Shown in pieces: positions 1-9,495 of a stretch of DNA of 64,000 bases; positions within the stretch are counted from its first letter, which is position 1, and every line of letters begins with the position of its first letter. The DNA comes from Bradyrhizobium nanningense (GTDB lineage: Bacteria; Pseudomonadota; Alphaproteobacteria; Rhizobiales; Xanthobacteraceae). The stretch spans positions 1-64,000 of the forward strand of contig NZ_LBJC01000076.1 of the NCBI RefSeq assembly GCF_004114535.1, in the 5' to 3' direction. The translations under genes and the position numbers were made by a program. Under the pieces are notes generated by a model. The model made no database searches and was not told where the DNA came from. It worked only from the letters and a program-made list of their open reading frames with translations.

Positions 1-1
1 G

Positions 2-235
2 CTCGAGCCGCTCGATGCCGGCGCCCGTCACGACCTCCTGGAAATCCTCGAAGATCGCTACGGTCATCGCTCCACCATCGTCACCAGCCAGCTCCCCGTG
101 GACCAGTGGCATCTGCTCATTGGAGATCCCACCTATGCCGACGCCGTGCTCGATCGCCTCGTCCACAATGCCCATCGGCTCGACCTCACCGGTGAGAGCC
201 TGCGCCGAACTCGGCAATCCGCCCGAAAGACCTGA
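2..235 (+). CDS. istB: IS21-family helper ATPase IstB, C-terminal part
   Basis: The reading frame is open from the window edge and encodes the last 77 residues of an IstB-like transposition helper ATPase, including the typical segment STIVTSQLPVDQWH followed by GDPTYADAVLDRLVHNA and a basic tail. IstB assists the IstA transposase of IS21 elements by ATP-dependent target handling. The start and the Walker motifs lie outside the window. The terminal repeats that follow at 418-483 fit an IS21 right end. Confidence 0.85.
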   Translation, partial: LEPLDAGARHDLLEILEDRYGHRSTIVTSQLPVDQWHLLIGDPTYADAVLDRLVHNAHRLDLTGESLRRTRQSARKT

Positions 236-417
236 GCGCTGTGGACATGCCGCTGCGCTTGGACAACGCAATCGCGTTGCCCACATGCCCACAGCAACCG
301 CAGAAGAAGAAAAACGGGTTGAAGTCGCGATTCCAGATTGACCACGCGGCTTGACCGATGCCAGAGAACCAGCCGGCCAGAACGCCTCGCCGCTGGGCGA
401 GATCAAATCGGAAAGGT

Positions 418-483
418 GGGCGACATCGCCTCGGAATCCACGGGCGACTTCACATCGGTACGCCTGGGCGACTTCGTCGGAAT
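418..483. repeat. Repeated terminal motifs of the IS21 element
   Basis: A motif of the form GGGCGACnTC...TCGGAAT occurs three times (about 418-437, 442-460, 465-482). IS21-family ends carry such multiple internal repeats that bind the transposase, so this is probably the right end of the element whose istB ends at 235. Bases 236-417 hold no other gene I can support. Confidence 0.5.
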
Positions 484-610
484 CCGCACGCAAAAGCGGC
501 CTCGAGCGAGAGCAGGGAAACTGCGTAACCAGCGAATATCTCCACGACCAAAGGCGAGTGGCTAGACGCACTCTGCGCATGAGCGAGACGCTTGCTAGGC
601 GTCTGGGCTG

Positions 611-2053
611 CTAGAAAGCTAAATTGGGCGGCGTCGTCGGGGCGGCGTCCAGCTGATCGAGGCCTGGCGGGGGTGTGGGCCCCAATGGCACGGTAATCGG
701 CTGCGCTGCGTCCTTTGGGGAGCGGCCGACGATAACTGTGAGCAGACCCTGGCCCCACAGCCGCTGCGCCGCTCTCTTGGCGTCCTCCAGCGTCACTCCA
801 TCGATCACGGCATTCTGCTTTTCGAAATAGTCGATGGGCAGCTTGTCAAGCTGATGCTGCAGTAGCGTTCGCGCAAGCTTTGATGATGTGTTGAGAGCCA
901 CCAGTTGCGAGCCCTTCACATAGGACTTTGCGTCATCGAGTTCCTGCTGAGTCGGTCCTTCCTCGGCGATGTGACGGACCTGCTTCTCGATTTCTTCGAC
1001 CGTTTCGCCAGCGCGATCGGTGCTGGTGCCGCTGTTGCCGAGAAACATGGCTGAATGATCCAACCAGACAAGGCGCTCACCGACGGAATAGGCCAGGCCG
1101 CGCTTCTCGCGAACTTCGCGGAAAAGGCGGGACGTCAGCCCGCCGCCGCCGAGGATATGGTTAACGATATAGGCGGGCATGAAATCCGGCTCGCTGCGAC
1201 GGACGGCTGGACCGCCAAAAGTCACAATTGTCTGCGGCACATCGAGCCGAACGAAGACCCGCTGCGGCGGCTTTGCTGCGATGACTTCGGCAACCGGCAT
1301 CGCTTCCGCGTTGCTCGGCAGGCTGCCAAAGGTGTTGTCGAGCAACTTGCAGACGACCCCTGCATCGACGTCGCCGGCCACTGCGATTTTGAGCGTGTCT
1401 TTTGCGATCACGCGTCGGACATAACCCTTGAGATCCGCGACCTCGATCTTCGGCACGCTTTCCAGCGAGCCTTCGGCTAGGCGAGCATAAGGATGATCCC
1501 CAAACGCGACTTCGAGGAACTTGCGATGACCCAGAGACGAAGGATCGGTCGACTCGTGCCGAAGGCGCGCGAGCACAATAGCACGGATCCGTTCGACGTC
1601 GGATGCGTCGAAACGTGGCAAGGTTAGCGCCATCCGTAAAAGCTCGAAGGCCTCGTCCGCGTTGTCCTTCATCGTGCGCAAGGCACCGCGGAAGTGATCA
1701 TGGGTCACGTGAAAATGCATCTCAATAGCACGACGGTCCAGCCGCTGATGAAAGGTCTTGAAGTCAAATTCGCCGGAACCTTCCTTGAGCAGGCCAGAAA
1801 CCATGTGGCCTACGCCAGGCCTTTGAGCGGGGTCCTGAGTCGCGCCGCCGGTGAAGGCATATTCCATCGAGATCACTGGGACAGTGGAATCCTGCACGAA
1901 CCAGGCTTCAATACCGGAAGGCGAAATCAGGCGCTTGATCCTGGCCCGATCAAGTGACCTCGGGGCGGCAACCGAATTTTGCGAAGCGAGCATCGTGATG
2001 GAGAGCGAGGCTCCCCCGAGGAGGATCCCACGTCGTGTGCAAGGATGGTTCAC
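611..2053 (-). CDS. M16-family zinc protease-like protein, y4wB type
   Basis: A 480-aa protein of the M16 (pitrilysin/processing peptidase) family. It has the family fold signature (FHQRLDRRAIEMHFHVTHDHFRG, GGGLTSRLFREVREKRGLAYSVG) but no HxxEH zinc motif, so it is probably the non-catalytic partner of the upstream protease. I chose the GTG at 2053 because AGGAG precedes it at good spacing; an ORF extends further upstream but overlaps the neighbour. From this start the N-terminus reads TRRGILLGG plus a hydrophobic stretch and AxA, which looks like a twin-arginine signal peptide. It follows the active protease by 11 bp and is probably co-transcribed. A similar pair, y4wA/y4wB, is known from the Rhizobium NGR234 symbiotic plasmid. 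Confidence 0.8.
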   Translation of the reverse strand: MNHPCTRRGILLGGASLSITMLASQNSVAAPRSLDRARIKRLISPSGIEAWFVQDSTVPVISMEYAFTGGATQDPAQRPGVGHMVSGLLKEGSGEFDFKTFHQRLDRRAIEMHFHVTHDHFRGALRTMKDNADEAFELLRMALTLPRFDASDVERIRAIVLARLRHESTDPSSLGHRKFLEVAFGDHPYARLAEGSLESVPKIEVADLKGYVRRVIAKDTLKIAVAGDVDAGVVCKLLDNTFGSLPSNAEAMPVAEVIAAKPPQRVFVRLDVPQTIVTFGGPAVRRSEPDFMPAYIVNHILGGGGLTSRLFREVREKRGLAYSVGERLVWLDHSAMFLGNSGTSTDRAGETVEEIEKQVRHIAEEGPTQQELDDAKSYVKGSQLVALNTSSKLARTLLQHQLDKLPIDYFEKQNAVIDGVTLEDAKRAAQRLWGQGLLTVIVGRSPKDAAQPITVPLGPTPPPGLDQLDAAPTTPPNLAF

Positions 2054-2064
2054 TAGAGCTTCTC

Positions 2065-3501
2065 CTAGTGTTGTGGAGTGGACTCTTTGATGAGATAGCC
2101 GGTCACCGCTCGTTTCTTGTCTAGCCATTTCTGCACGACGTCGTGCACCTGCTGTGCACTGACCGCGCGGATGTGGTCCGGCCAGCGTTGAATATCATCG
2201 ATGCATAGTCCCGTCGTCAGGCCGCGGCCATACCGGTGCGCGAACATTTCCTGACTATCCTGAGCGTATGTGACCTGCGCAATCAGCCGCGCCTTCGCCC
2301 ACTGGAGATCTGCAATGCTCGCGGGAGTGCGGGCAACGTCGGCGATTACCTCGTCGATGGCGCGCTCGATCAGGCCGAGGTTGACGCTAGGTTTTGGTAT
2401 GGCGGAAATCTCGAATAGCGAGGGATCGAGCGCGGCAGAGTGGTAGCTCGCTCTGACAGTGACCGCGAGCTGTTTTTCGACCACTAGCGAGCGATAGAGA
2501 TATGAGTTGACGCCGCCGCCCATCAACTGTTCGAGCACCTCGAGCGCTGGACTCTCCCCCGCGACCGCGGTGCGAGCCGACGGTACGAGATAATAGCGGT
2601 GCAGGGCTGGCTGCTCGACGCGGGAATCGGCCAACGTCACTCTGCGCTGAGCGGCCGGCGTCGGCTCCTGCGGCCGCAGGCGTTCCGGAGCAATCGATGG
2701 TTGAGCGGAGATGGCGCCAAACGTCTCCTTCACCATCGAGCGCACTTCCTTGGTGGCTACGTCGCCAGCGACGATCAGGATCGCGTTGTTCGGTGCATAG
2801 AAGCGCTTGTAGAACGTGAGGGCGTCCTCTCGCGTAAGCTTTTCGATTTCCTGGCGCCACCCGATAATAGGGTGACCGTAAGGGTGGTTGAGGTAAAGCA
2901 CAGCCATCATCTGCTCAGCAAGCCGGTTGCCGGGATGGTTGGCGACACTCATATTGAATTCCTCAAGCACGACGTCGCGCTCGGAAAGTACGTTCTCGTC
3001 CTTGAGAATGAGACCGGTCATGCGGTCGGCTTCAAATTCCATCATCGTGCCAAGGTGCTCGCGAGGTACGTGCTGGAAGTAGCTGGTGAAGTCGAATCCG
3101 GTAAAGGCATTTTGATAGCCGCCGGCGCGCAGTACGGCCTTGGAGAATTCATCCGCCGGATGTTTGGAGGTACCCTTGAACATCAGGTGTTCGAGGAAAT
3201 GCGCAAGCCCCGATTTGCCGGGCGGTTCATCCGCGGAACCGACCTTATACCAGATCATCTGAGTCACGACAGGTGTGCGATGATCCTGGATCACAACCAC
3301 CTGCAGGCCGTTCTGAAGCGTGAAGCACGCTGGTCGATCTGATCTGACCGTGCCGGCATAGACGCTAGCTTCGTCAGGACGGTGCAAGCCGGTGCTATCA
3401 TCCGTTCTGTGCTCAACCGCCGGACTGGTGCGCGTCGTCGAGTCCAAGGCTTCAGCGGCGGTGCCTGCCGCCTTGGCGGTGACCGGAATCCGGCTCTTCA
3501 T
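2065..3501 (-). CDS. M16-family zinc protease, y4wA type
   Basis: A 478-aa M16 metalloprotease with an intact inverted zinc motif HFLEH at residues 101-105, followed by LMFKGT and, further on, the conserved VLEEFNM region. M16 enzymes cleave peptides inside a clamshell formed by two homologous halves; bacterial ones often pair with an inactive partner, here the next gene. The ATG at 3501 has AAAGG upstream; an ORF extends to 3705, adding 68 residues that do not look conserved. No signal peptide is evident from the chosen start, whereas the partner has a Tat-like one. No tts or nod box was seen upstream. The pair may process a peptide in the periplasm, but the substrate is unknown. Confidence 0.85.
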   Translation of the reverse strand: MKSRIPVTAKAAGTAAEALDSTTRTSPAVEHRTDDSTGLHRPDEASVYAGTVRSDRPACFTLQNGLQVVVIQDHRTPVVTQMIWYKVGSADEPPGKSGLAHFLEHLMFKGTSKHPADEFSKAVLRAGGYQNAFTGFDFTSYFQHVPREHLGTMMEFEADRMTGLILKDENVLSERDVVLEEFNMSVANHPGNRLAEQMMAVLYLNHPYGHPIIGWRQEIEKLTREDALTFYKRFYAPNNAILIVAGDVATKEVRSMVKETFGAISAQPSIAPERLRPQEPTPAAQRRVTLADSRVEQPALHRYYLVPSARTAVAGESPALEVLEQLMGGGVNSYLYRSLVVEKQLAVTVRASYHSAALDPSLFEISAIPKPSVNLGLIERAIDEVIADVARTPASIADLQWAKARLIAQVTYAQDSQEMFAHRYGRGLTTGLCIDDIQRWPDHIRAVSAQQVHDVVQKWLDKKRAVTGYLIKESTPQH

Positions 3502-4772
3502 GGCATCGCCTTTCGTTCCATACTGGTCGTTATGGTGGGAAATCCGACAGGCGTGCAGCGGCGCCTCGTCTTGGCAAACAGCCCAGCAAGAACCAGACCA
3601 ATCGCCGGATGGCGCTTGCGTACCCAACGGGTACAACACAGAACCGGCGCGTAGTATTGTGGCCGAATGTAAACGTCGACATGTCGTGAACACTACCTTT
3701 CGCACAACGTGTCAGGAGAACTTGGCGGCTCGTGGAGACTTGGGGGTCAATCAAGCGCGATATATGATTGCTGGCACAACACCCGGCAGCTTGCCGTCAC
3801 ACATCTCGCTCTACACGATGAGTGGCTTGACGATATTTCTCGTGGCCGCGAAGCGGGAGCCAGCGAGCAGCTGCTCTGAGTACACTGCGCCGAAGTAGTC
3901 CAGGATGAACGTGCGACAACAGCGTAGATTATCGGCCGCGCGGATCAGGGGGCGCGGGGGAGCGCGATTGAGAAGATTTGCCGCAAAAGCCCATCGGTTG
4001 TTGACGCGCGAGGTAAACAAATGCTCAGCGATAGCTTCGATGAGACAGAGGAAGTCACTTGCGTGCCGTCGCGGTTTACGAAGGCAAAGGGACTCACCGT
4101 CCTTAAATCACCTGCCAACAAGTCACTCAGATTAAGGATATCAAGGGCACCGCAGATCGCGGTCATGTGATTTGCGGTTGCAAGCCGGAGCCTGGTTGGC
4201 GCTTGTTAACTACTTCGCTATTTCTCCTCTCTCTTATCTGAACGACAAGATGCCAGAAGGGCGTGGATGTAGCAGTGCCGAGCGGGTTTGATGAGGATGT
4301 GTTCCTCCCGGAGGACGTTCATGCCGGCAAGATTCTGCCAACCAATCATGCCGTCCGCTGCCGGCGGCTAAAGGGCTGAAAACGGTTTGCGAGCAAGTTG
4401 TTACCCGGGAAGGCAGAGGAGGAGATCCTCACATGGCCGAACTGGCTGTCATGGAGATCGTGCGTCGCCATCGCGCGCTATAGCTTCGCGGTGCCGATAG
4501 ACCGCGTCATTTCGGCTGATACAAGGAGGCTCTTTGCTGGCGCAAGCTGCAGATCAGGAGGAACACGAGGCTGCGGAGTTCGAGAGATAATCGATCTGCT
4601 GCTCGTCCGGCTTGATTTCGCCAGACGAAAGGACCCACAGCGCAGTTCAACTCCGCCTGCGGATACGGAAAAGATGTCGGTGCTCAAGAGTACATGCAGC
4701 AGGAAATGAGATGGAGGCCTGATCTTGCCCCGCCGAACCGGCCAATTGCTCTTCGTGTGATGCCTGTAGGCT
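3502..4772. other. Gene-poor stretch, 1.27 kb
   Basis: Only short overlapping frames without a family signature or convincing ribosome site are present. I see no insertion sequence end or regulatory motif that I can support. Confidence 0.4.
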
Positions 4773-5639
4773 CTACATAAAGTCATATTCATCATCATAC
4801 GGATCGTTCGCGGGCTTCGCTACACTCTCGGTATACGTGGCATTGCCGCTGCTGTCTTCAGTCGCGGCAAGATACAAAGGCGGTTTACCCGCCCGCTGCC
4901 AATTGCCGCCTTCGTTCTTCCATTTGTCATCGTGCTTGGTGGGGTCTAGCACCATCATCGAGTCACTAACCTCAACAAAACCCAACGCTGCTGCGCGGGC
5001 TTTCGCTTCCGGATTAGAAGAGTGGGAGAGAACGAGCGGTTTGTTTCCGTCGATCTGGAGCTGATGTTCAAGCAAGATGTCGCCCGCGTTCTCGACGAGC
5101 GGATGAGTAACCCGGAAAGCTATTGTTGAGGTGATTTCATCTCGCCCAGGAAATTGATTGCGCCAATCATTGTTGCCCTTGAACAGCTCACTCATGTGGC
5201 CTCCGGGTTCCGTTCTCAGAAGCCCGACGCTTTTGTTCCCAAGCTGATAGCTGAAAAAACGCGCTTTCTCCGAAATAGACTTCATGCCGAAACGAAATGC
5301 AGTGTCCGCTGTGCGTTGAGCCTTTTCGGACACCCAGCGCGAGTATCGCTGCGGATTGGCAGCAATATCCTCTATGTCTCCTCCATAAAAATCTGCCAGC
5401 TTATTCTCAAACGAAGATTTTGAGATCTCAACCACCGGCCGCTCGTCAACCAGCGCGTATGGCGGGACTGCTGCCAAAGATGCATCAAAGGAGGAGCTCG
5501 ATGGCGCCAAATTCAGAGCAGAGAATACATCCGAGAATCTTTGGCTATCGGGGTAGGAGTCTTCGTCCGAGCTCGTTCCCATTTCATCGAGCTCGGACGC
5601 ACGTTCGCTGTTAGATAGAGTTTTAGTGTTTTGAAACAT
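4773..5639 (-). CDS. nopP: Type III effector NopP
   Basis: A 288-aa protein matching the rhizobial effector NopP: an acidic Ser-rich N-terminus (1-56) for secretion, then the conserved block VPPYALVDERPVVEIS..SFE, FYGGDIEDI.ANP.RYSRWVSEKAQRTADTAFRFGMKSIS.KA.FFSYQL (about 58-132) and a C-terminal region with GLLRTEPGG. NopP is exported by the Rhc type III system, is phosphorylated in plant cells and sets host range, including soybean Rj2 incompatibility in some Bradyrhizobium. The ATG at 5639 has AGGA upstream, and a tts box lies 55 bp before it. The C-terminus ends in an acidic DPYDDEYDFM tail. Reading frame is intact. Confidence 0.85.
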   Translation of the reverse strand: MFQNTKTLSNSERASELDEMGTSSDEDSYPDSQRFSDVFSALNLAPSSSSFDASLAAVPPYALVDERPVVEISKSSFENKLADFYGGDIEDIAANPQRYSRWVSEKAQRTADTAFRFGMKSISEKARFFSYQLGNKSVGLLRTEPGGHMSELFKGNNDWRNQFPGRDEITSTIAFRVTHPLVENAGDILLEHQLQIDGNKPLVLSHSSNPEAKARAAALGFVEVSDSMMVLDPTKHDDKWKNEGGNWQRAGKPPLYLAATEDSSGNATYTESVAKPANDPYDDEYDFM

Positions 5640-5693
5640 AACATGTCCTGTTTATGTCGGCGAAGGCCGCGCCGATTGGGGTTCCGGGCTCAT

Positions 5694-5720
5694 AGCAAGC
5701 CGAGCTGTCGGCAAGCTGAC
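5694..5720 (-). promoter_or_regulatory. tts box upstream of nopP
   Basis: The minus strand reads GTCAGCTTGCCGACAGCTCG, a good match to the TtsI-binding tts box (consensus about GTCAGCTTNTCGAAAGCT). It lies 55 bp before the nopP start, just past the y4yS stop. Confidence 0.75.
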
Positions 5721-5764
5721 AGCTAAGCATCACGCTTCGCTATTCCTGCCCGCTCTTGATTGCC

Positions 5765-6355
5765 TTATCTTGAACGAGCCAATGCTTTCCGGCTGCCCCC
5801 CTGCGGTGCTGCGCTGGCATCGCCGGCGTCCATCTTGCCTTGAAGGGCGAGGGACAGTCCGAAATTGTTGCGCAGCATCGGGTTTGCAGGTTCCGCCGCG
5901 AGAGCTTGGCGGTATAGCTCTTGGGCTTCCTGGTGCCGGCCCTCGTGATCGAGAACAACTGCTTTGGCATTCAATGCGCGCAGGTCGCCAGGGGCTGCCA
6001 ATAACACGCCGTCGAGCACCTCGAGCGCATCATTCGGACAGTTGCGTGCCAGCAGCGCTCGCGCAAGAGGGATAGCCGCATCGATGTTATTAGGCTGTTG
6101 CTTTAATGCATCGCGCAGAGCCGCTTCGTCAGGATCTCGGCCGAGCGCGTGCGAAATGCGCTCGCGCGCGGCGGGGTCGATCTCTTCGCTGTCTGGGAGG
6201 TCTGATGCGGACCTCTGCTGCGGTGAAAGGCCATGTTTGTCTGCGGTAGCGCAACCAGCGAGCAGCACAACAGTCAGCATCGCAAGCAGAGCCGGCCGCA
6301 GCCTTGGACTGGCGGAGCACAGATACCGGCGGAAGCTGGTGTCATTAGATTTCAT
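5765..6355 (-). CDS. TPR lipoprotein of the type III locus, y4yS type
   Basis: A 196-aa protein with a lipoprotein signal (hydrophobic stretch ending LLAGC near residue 35) and TPR-like repeats (NIDAAIPLARALLARNCPNDALEVLDGVLLAAPGDLRALNAKAVVLDHEGRHQEAQELYRQALAAEP). This fits y4yS, which closes the rhcV operon in other rhizobia and may assist assembly of the apparatus at the outer membrane. The last 22 residues (from about MDAGDASAAPQGG) are low-complexity and do not continue the TPR pattern, so the C-terminus may have been lost to a frameshift or truncation next to the nopP promoter. Confidence 0.7.
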   Translation of the reverse strand: MKSNDTSFRRYLCSASPRLRPALLAMLTVVLLAGCATADKHGLSPQQRSASDLPDSEEIDPAARERISHALGRDPDEAALRDALKQQPNNIDAAIPLARALLARNCPNDALEVLDGVLLAAPGDLRALNAKAVVLDHEGRHQEAQELYRQALAAEPANPMLRNNFGLSLALQGKMDAGDASAAPQGGSRKALARSR

Positions 6356-6385
6356 CGGCTACTCACAAGGTAGTGCTGCGCACTC

Positions 6386-8485
6386 TTAGCTTGCTGCTGT
6401 TAGGAGCCCTCCTGAGGAAGGCGCCTTTGGAAGCTTGACGGATCCGATCGGCTGGACCGTGAAGTCCGCGGCGAGATCTTGATAGGACAGAACAGGCAAG
6501 TCGATTCCGTTGCGCGTGAGAAAACCGCGCACGAAACGCCGGATATCCATCGAACCGAGGACGACAGGCTGGCTCTTACTTTGCGCGATGGTCGCATGGA
6601 TCTGACGAAATTGTGCAAGCAGCTTTTCGCTCTGCCATTCATCCAAGACGAGATATGGGCCTACGGCCGTTTCCCGTACTGCGCCGCGGATGATTTCCTC
6701 GCTCTCACGCTCGATGATAAAGGCGACCACGACGCGATGGGCATTAGCATACCGGAAGCAGATTTGGCGTTTTAAGGTAGCACGAACATATTCGGTGAGC
6801 AGGACGGCGTTTTGCTCGCGCTCGCTCCATTCTGCCAATGCCTCCAGAAGCAAGCGGGTATTGCGGATTGGAATGCCTTCATCGAGCAAGCGGCGCAGGA
6901 CCTCGGCGATCCGAGGGACGGTGGCCGTACGCAGCACCTCCTTCACCAGATCGGGGTATTCCTGCTCCATCCGGGCGAGCAATTGGCGGGTTTCCTGAAT
7001 ACCGACCAGGCGCTGTGCATAGCGTGTCAATGTGGAATGGAGACGTAAGGCAAGAACTTCGCTTGGCCGATGATATCCGATTCCGGCGGCCCTGAGAGCC
7101 GCTGCATGCCGTTCTTCGATCCAGACCCGATTCGTTTCAGGGTCTTGTTGAAAGGGGATGCCGCTCAATTCGATGTTCGCCACATCGTCGTTGAGTGCCA
7201 AGTGCCCGGGATTGATCACATCGCGCTCAACTGGCACACTATCGACATCGACCCTGAACTGCGACGAGGACAAGCTCTCGCCGATCTGGGCAGGGATCCG
7301 CGGAATGGTGATGCCAAGGTCCGCCGACACGAGCCTTGAAACACGCGAAATGCTCTCTTCCAGCTCGTCTTTGTCGATCGAATCCGTCAGGTTTGGTGCA
7401 AGGAACAACGCGATCGGAAGCGCTTCCGCATGTGCGGTCTGCTTTTGGACCGCTGCAGGAGCCGGCGCCGATGCCGCGGCGCTAGCTCCTATTTTGGCGG
7501 CAGGCTTGTCGTCTTTGGGGCCGACCTTGACGTAGCTTGCGGCAGCGAACAGGACGGCCAGCACGGCAAACGGGGGCAAAGGAAAGCCAGGAACGAGCCC
7601 CATGAATACCAAGACGCAGGCGGCTAGCCTAAGTGCCTGCGTACTTGCGGTAAGTTGGTGAACGATATCGGCGCCGAGTTTGAGTTTGGAGGGTCCGTTG
7701 ACGCGCGTGACAATGGTCGCGGCGGTAATTGACAGCAGCAGCGCCGGAATCTGCGAAATGAGCGCATCACCAATCGTCAAAAGAGTATATTGATGCAGCG
7801 CTTCATCGAGCGACATGCCCTTGGAGAGCAGGCCGATGCTTATTCCGCCCAGCATATTGATGCAGATCACGATCAGCCCGGCGATCGCGTCTCCCTTAAC
7901 GAACTTCATGGCACCATCCATAGCGCCATGAAGTTGACTCTCTTGTTCCAAGGCGGCACGTCGGCGACGTGCTTCGTGTTGATCGATGTGGCTGTTGCGT
8001 AGCTCCGCATCGATCGCCATCTGCTTGCCTGGTAGCGCGTCAAGCGTGAAGCGCGCAGACACCTCTGCGACGCGCTCGGCACCCTTGGCAAGAACCATGA
8101 ATTGGACCATGGTCACGATCAAGAATATGACAATTCCGACCGCAATATTCCCTGAAATGACGAAGTCGCCGAAGGTGTGAATGATGCTGCCCGCGTCGCC
8201 TTCGGCGAGGATCAGCCGTGTTGTTGCAATCGTCAGCGCCAGCCGAAATACGGTGGAGATCAGGATGACGCCCGGCAAGGACGAGAAATCAAGCGGTGTG
8301 CTGAGATAGAGGGCAACCATCAGCAGCAATATGGCAAAGCCAAGATTGAAGCCGATCAGCATGTCGATCACGATGATTGGGATTGGCATGATCATCATGC
8401 CGATCGCCAGAAGCAGCATCAAGGCAACCATGAAATCCGGGTGGGCCGGAGCGCGCACGACGAAGCCACGCAAGGTGTTGGCCAT
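6386..8485 (-). CDS. rhcV: Type III export gate protein RhcV (SctV)
   Basis: A 699-aa member of the FHIPEP family (SctV/FlhA). The N-terminal half has about eight membrane helices and the family signature around residues 136-165 (GAERVAEVSARFTLDALPGKQM.ID); the C-terminal half, after a Pro/Ala-rich linker near 330-350, is the cytoplasmic domain that forms the nonameric export ring and receives chaperone-substrate complexes. Length is normal for SctV. It is the sixth gene of the operon that starts at nopC. Confidence 0.95.
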   Translation of the reverse strand: MANTLRGFVVRAPAHPDFMVALMLLLAIGMMIMPIPIIVIDMLIGFNLGFAILLLMVALYLSTPLDFSSLPGVILISTVFRLALTIATTRLILAEGDAGSIIHTFGDFVISGNIAVGIVIFLIVTMVQFMVLAKGAERVAEVSARFTLDALPGKQMAIDAELRNSHIDQHEARRRRAALEQESQLHGAMDGAMKFVKGDAIAGLIVICINMLGGISIGLLSKGMSLDEALHQYTLLTIGDALISQIPALLLSITAATIVTRVNGPSKLKLGADIVHQLTASTQALRLAACVLVFMGLVPGFPLPPFAVLAVLFAAASYVKVGPKDDKPAAKIGASAAASAPAPAAVQKQTAHAEALPIALFLAPNLTDSIDKDELEESISRVSRLVSADLGITIPRIPAQIGESLSSSQFRVDVDSVPVERDVINPGHLALNDDVANIELSGIPFQQDPETNRVWIEERHAAALRAAGIGYHRPSEVLALRLHSTLTRYAQRLVGIQETRQLLARMEQEYPDLVKEVLRTATVPRIAEVLRRLLDEGIPIRNTRLLLEALAEWSEREQNAVLLTEYVRATLKRQICFRYANAHRVVVAFIIERESEEIIRGAVRETAVGPYLVLDEWQSEKLLAQFRQIHATIAQSKSQPVVLGSMDIRRFVRGFLTRNGIDLPVLSYQDLAADFTVQPIGSVKLPKAPSSGGLLTAAS

Positions 8486-8494
8486 GATAGGTCC

Positions 8495-8923
8495 CTATTG
8501 CTTTCGGATGAGGGCTGTACTCGCGCGCAATGACACATAGGTCTGGAAGACCTCGCGAGCCTCGGCCATGCGGCCAGCGTGCCGCAGTGCGTGACTGCGC
8601 AACAGCGTCATCGGTATGCGGGAAGAGGGTTGCGTATCAAGTGCGTCCAGCCGGTCCAGCACATGGAGTGCTTCCTCGCCGAGGCCCTCGGCGATGAGCG
8701 TGTAGGCTAGAATGCGGAGTAGACCGACGTCGTTGGAATGCTCGCGAGCTGCAATTCGCAACAGAGCCAGGCTGTGTGCGCTTTGCCCACACGCGAGATG
8801 GACATATGAGAGTGCGCAAAGCAGGTCGCGCTCCGGCCCGGAGATCGACAGAATATCGCCGGATTTGGAGACTCCTGGAGCCAGGGGAACGGCGACATGA
8901 TGCAATCCATCAGGATCGGCCAT
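8495..8923 (-). CDS. TPR-like type III secretion accessory protein
   Basis: A 142-aa protein, starting at MADPDGLHH where GAGGG precedes the ATG. It shows TPR/HrpG-like helical repeats (GPERDLLCALSYVHLACGQSAHSLALLRIAAREHSNDVGLLRILAYTLIAEGLGEEALHVLDRLDAL). Its position between the sctD-like genes and rhcV, 2 bp after the preceding stop, suggests an SctY/SctG-type chaperone or assembly factor. The exact role is not clear from sequence. Confidence 0.65.
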   Translation of the reverse strand: MADPDGLHHVAVPLAPGVSKSGDILSISGPERDLLCALSYVHLACGQSAHSLALLRIAAREHSNDVGLLRILAYTLIAEGLGEEALHVLDRLDALDTQPSSRIPMTLLRSHALRHAGRMAEAREVFQTYVSLRASTALIRKQ

Positions 8924-8925
8924 GG

Positions 8926-9462
8926 CTAACCCTCGATTAAGCTGTTTTGGTTTTGTCGGAGCATTAGTAACCGCTGCAGCTCCTGCTGCAGGATTGCCAA
9001 GCACTCTCGCGCCGTCTTGTCTTCCGGCGTGGCCTCCAATGTTCGCGTCAAGCGTTCCAGAAGAACACCATGCTTGTCAGCGCGCAGTACGTCGGGATGA
9101 CGAAGGCGCGGAACAACGAAGGAGAGTAGTCCGCGGGACAGATTGGGACCATAAAGCGAAGCCAATATCGGGCGTGCATCTACCTCATTCGCTCCTGCTT
9201 CGCTTTCGAATAAAGTGACGCGCGAGATGGCGCCGACGGAATCGACCCCGAGCGTCGCTTCGCTCGCACCATCAATTGGCAGATCATGCGAAGCCGCATC
9301 CTGCCACGACGCTCGCTTCGTGCCGCTATCCGCATGGGCGCCTCCGACTTCGAGCTTATCACCTCGCGAGGGAGGTGAGCCGATGACTGGTGCGTGCTGG
9401 CCCGCATCTAACCCCTGCGATGAGTTGCCGGGCCCTACGGAGTGCTGGGGCAGCCTAGCCAT
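8926..9462 (-). CDS. Unassigned protein of the rhcV operon
   Basis: A 178-aa protein with a good start (AAGGAG, then ATG at 9462). The first 85 residues are low-complexity and polar; the rest (LFESEAGANEVDARPILASLYGPNLSRGLL to the end) looks helical and ends in QQELQRLLMLRQNQN. It sits where type III loci may encode a rod, stalk or gatekeeper-related component, but I do not recognise the family. It is tightly packed between the SctD-like gene and the TPR gene, so a role in the apparatus is likely. Confidence 0.6.
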   Translation of the reverse strand: MARLPQHSVGPGNSSQGLDAGQHAPVIGSPPSRGDKLEVGGAHADSGTKRASWQDAASHDLPIDGASEATLGVDSVGAISRVTLFESEAGANEVDARPILASLYGPNLSRGLLSFVVPRLRHPDVLRADKHGVLLERLTRTLEATPEDKTARECLAILQQELQRLLMLRQNQNSLIEG

Positions 9463-9495
9463 GGCCTTCTCCTTCTTTTTTGCGGGGTAGAGACC

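Noticed and set aside
3392..3898. 168-aa plus-strand frame overlapping the M16 protease start
   Set aside because: It is antisense to the protease N-terminus and has no family features.
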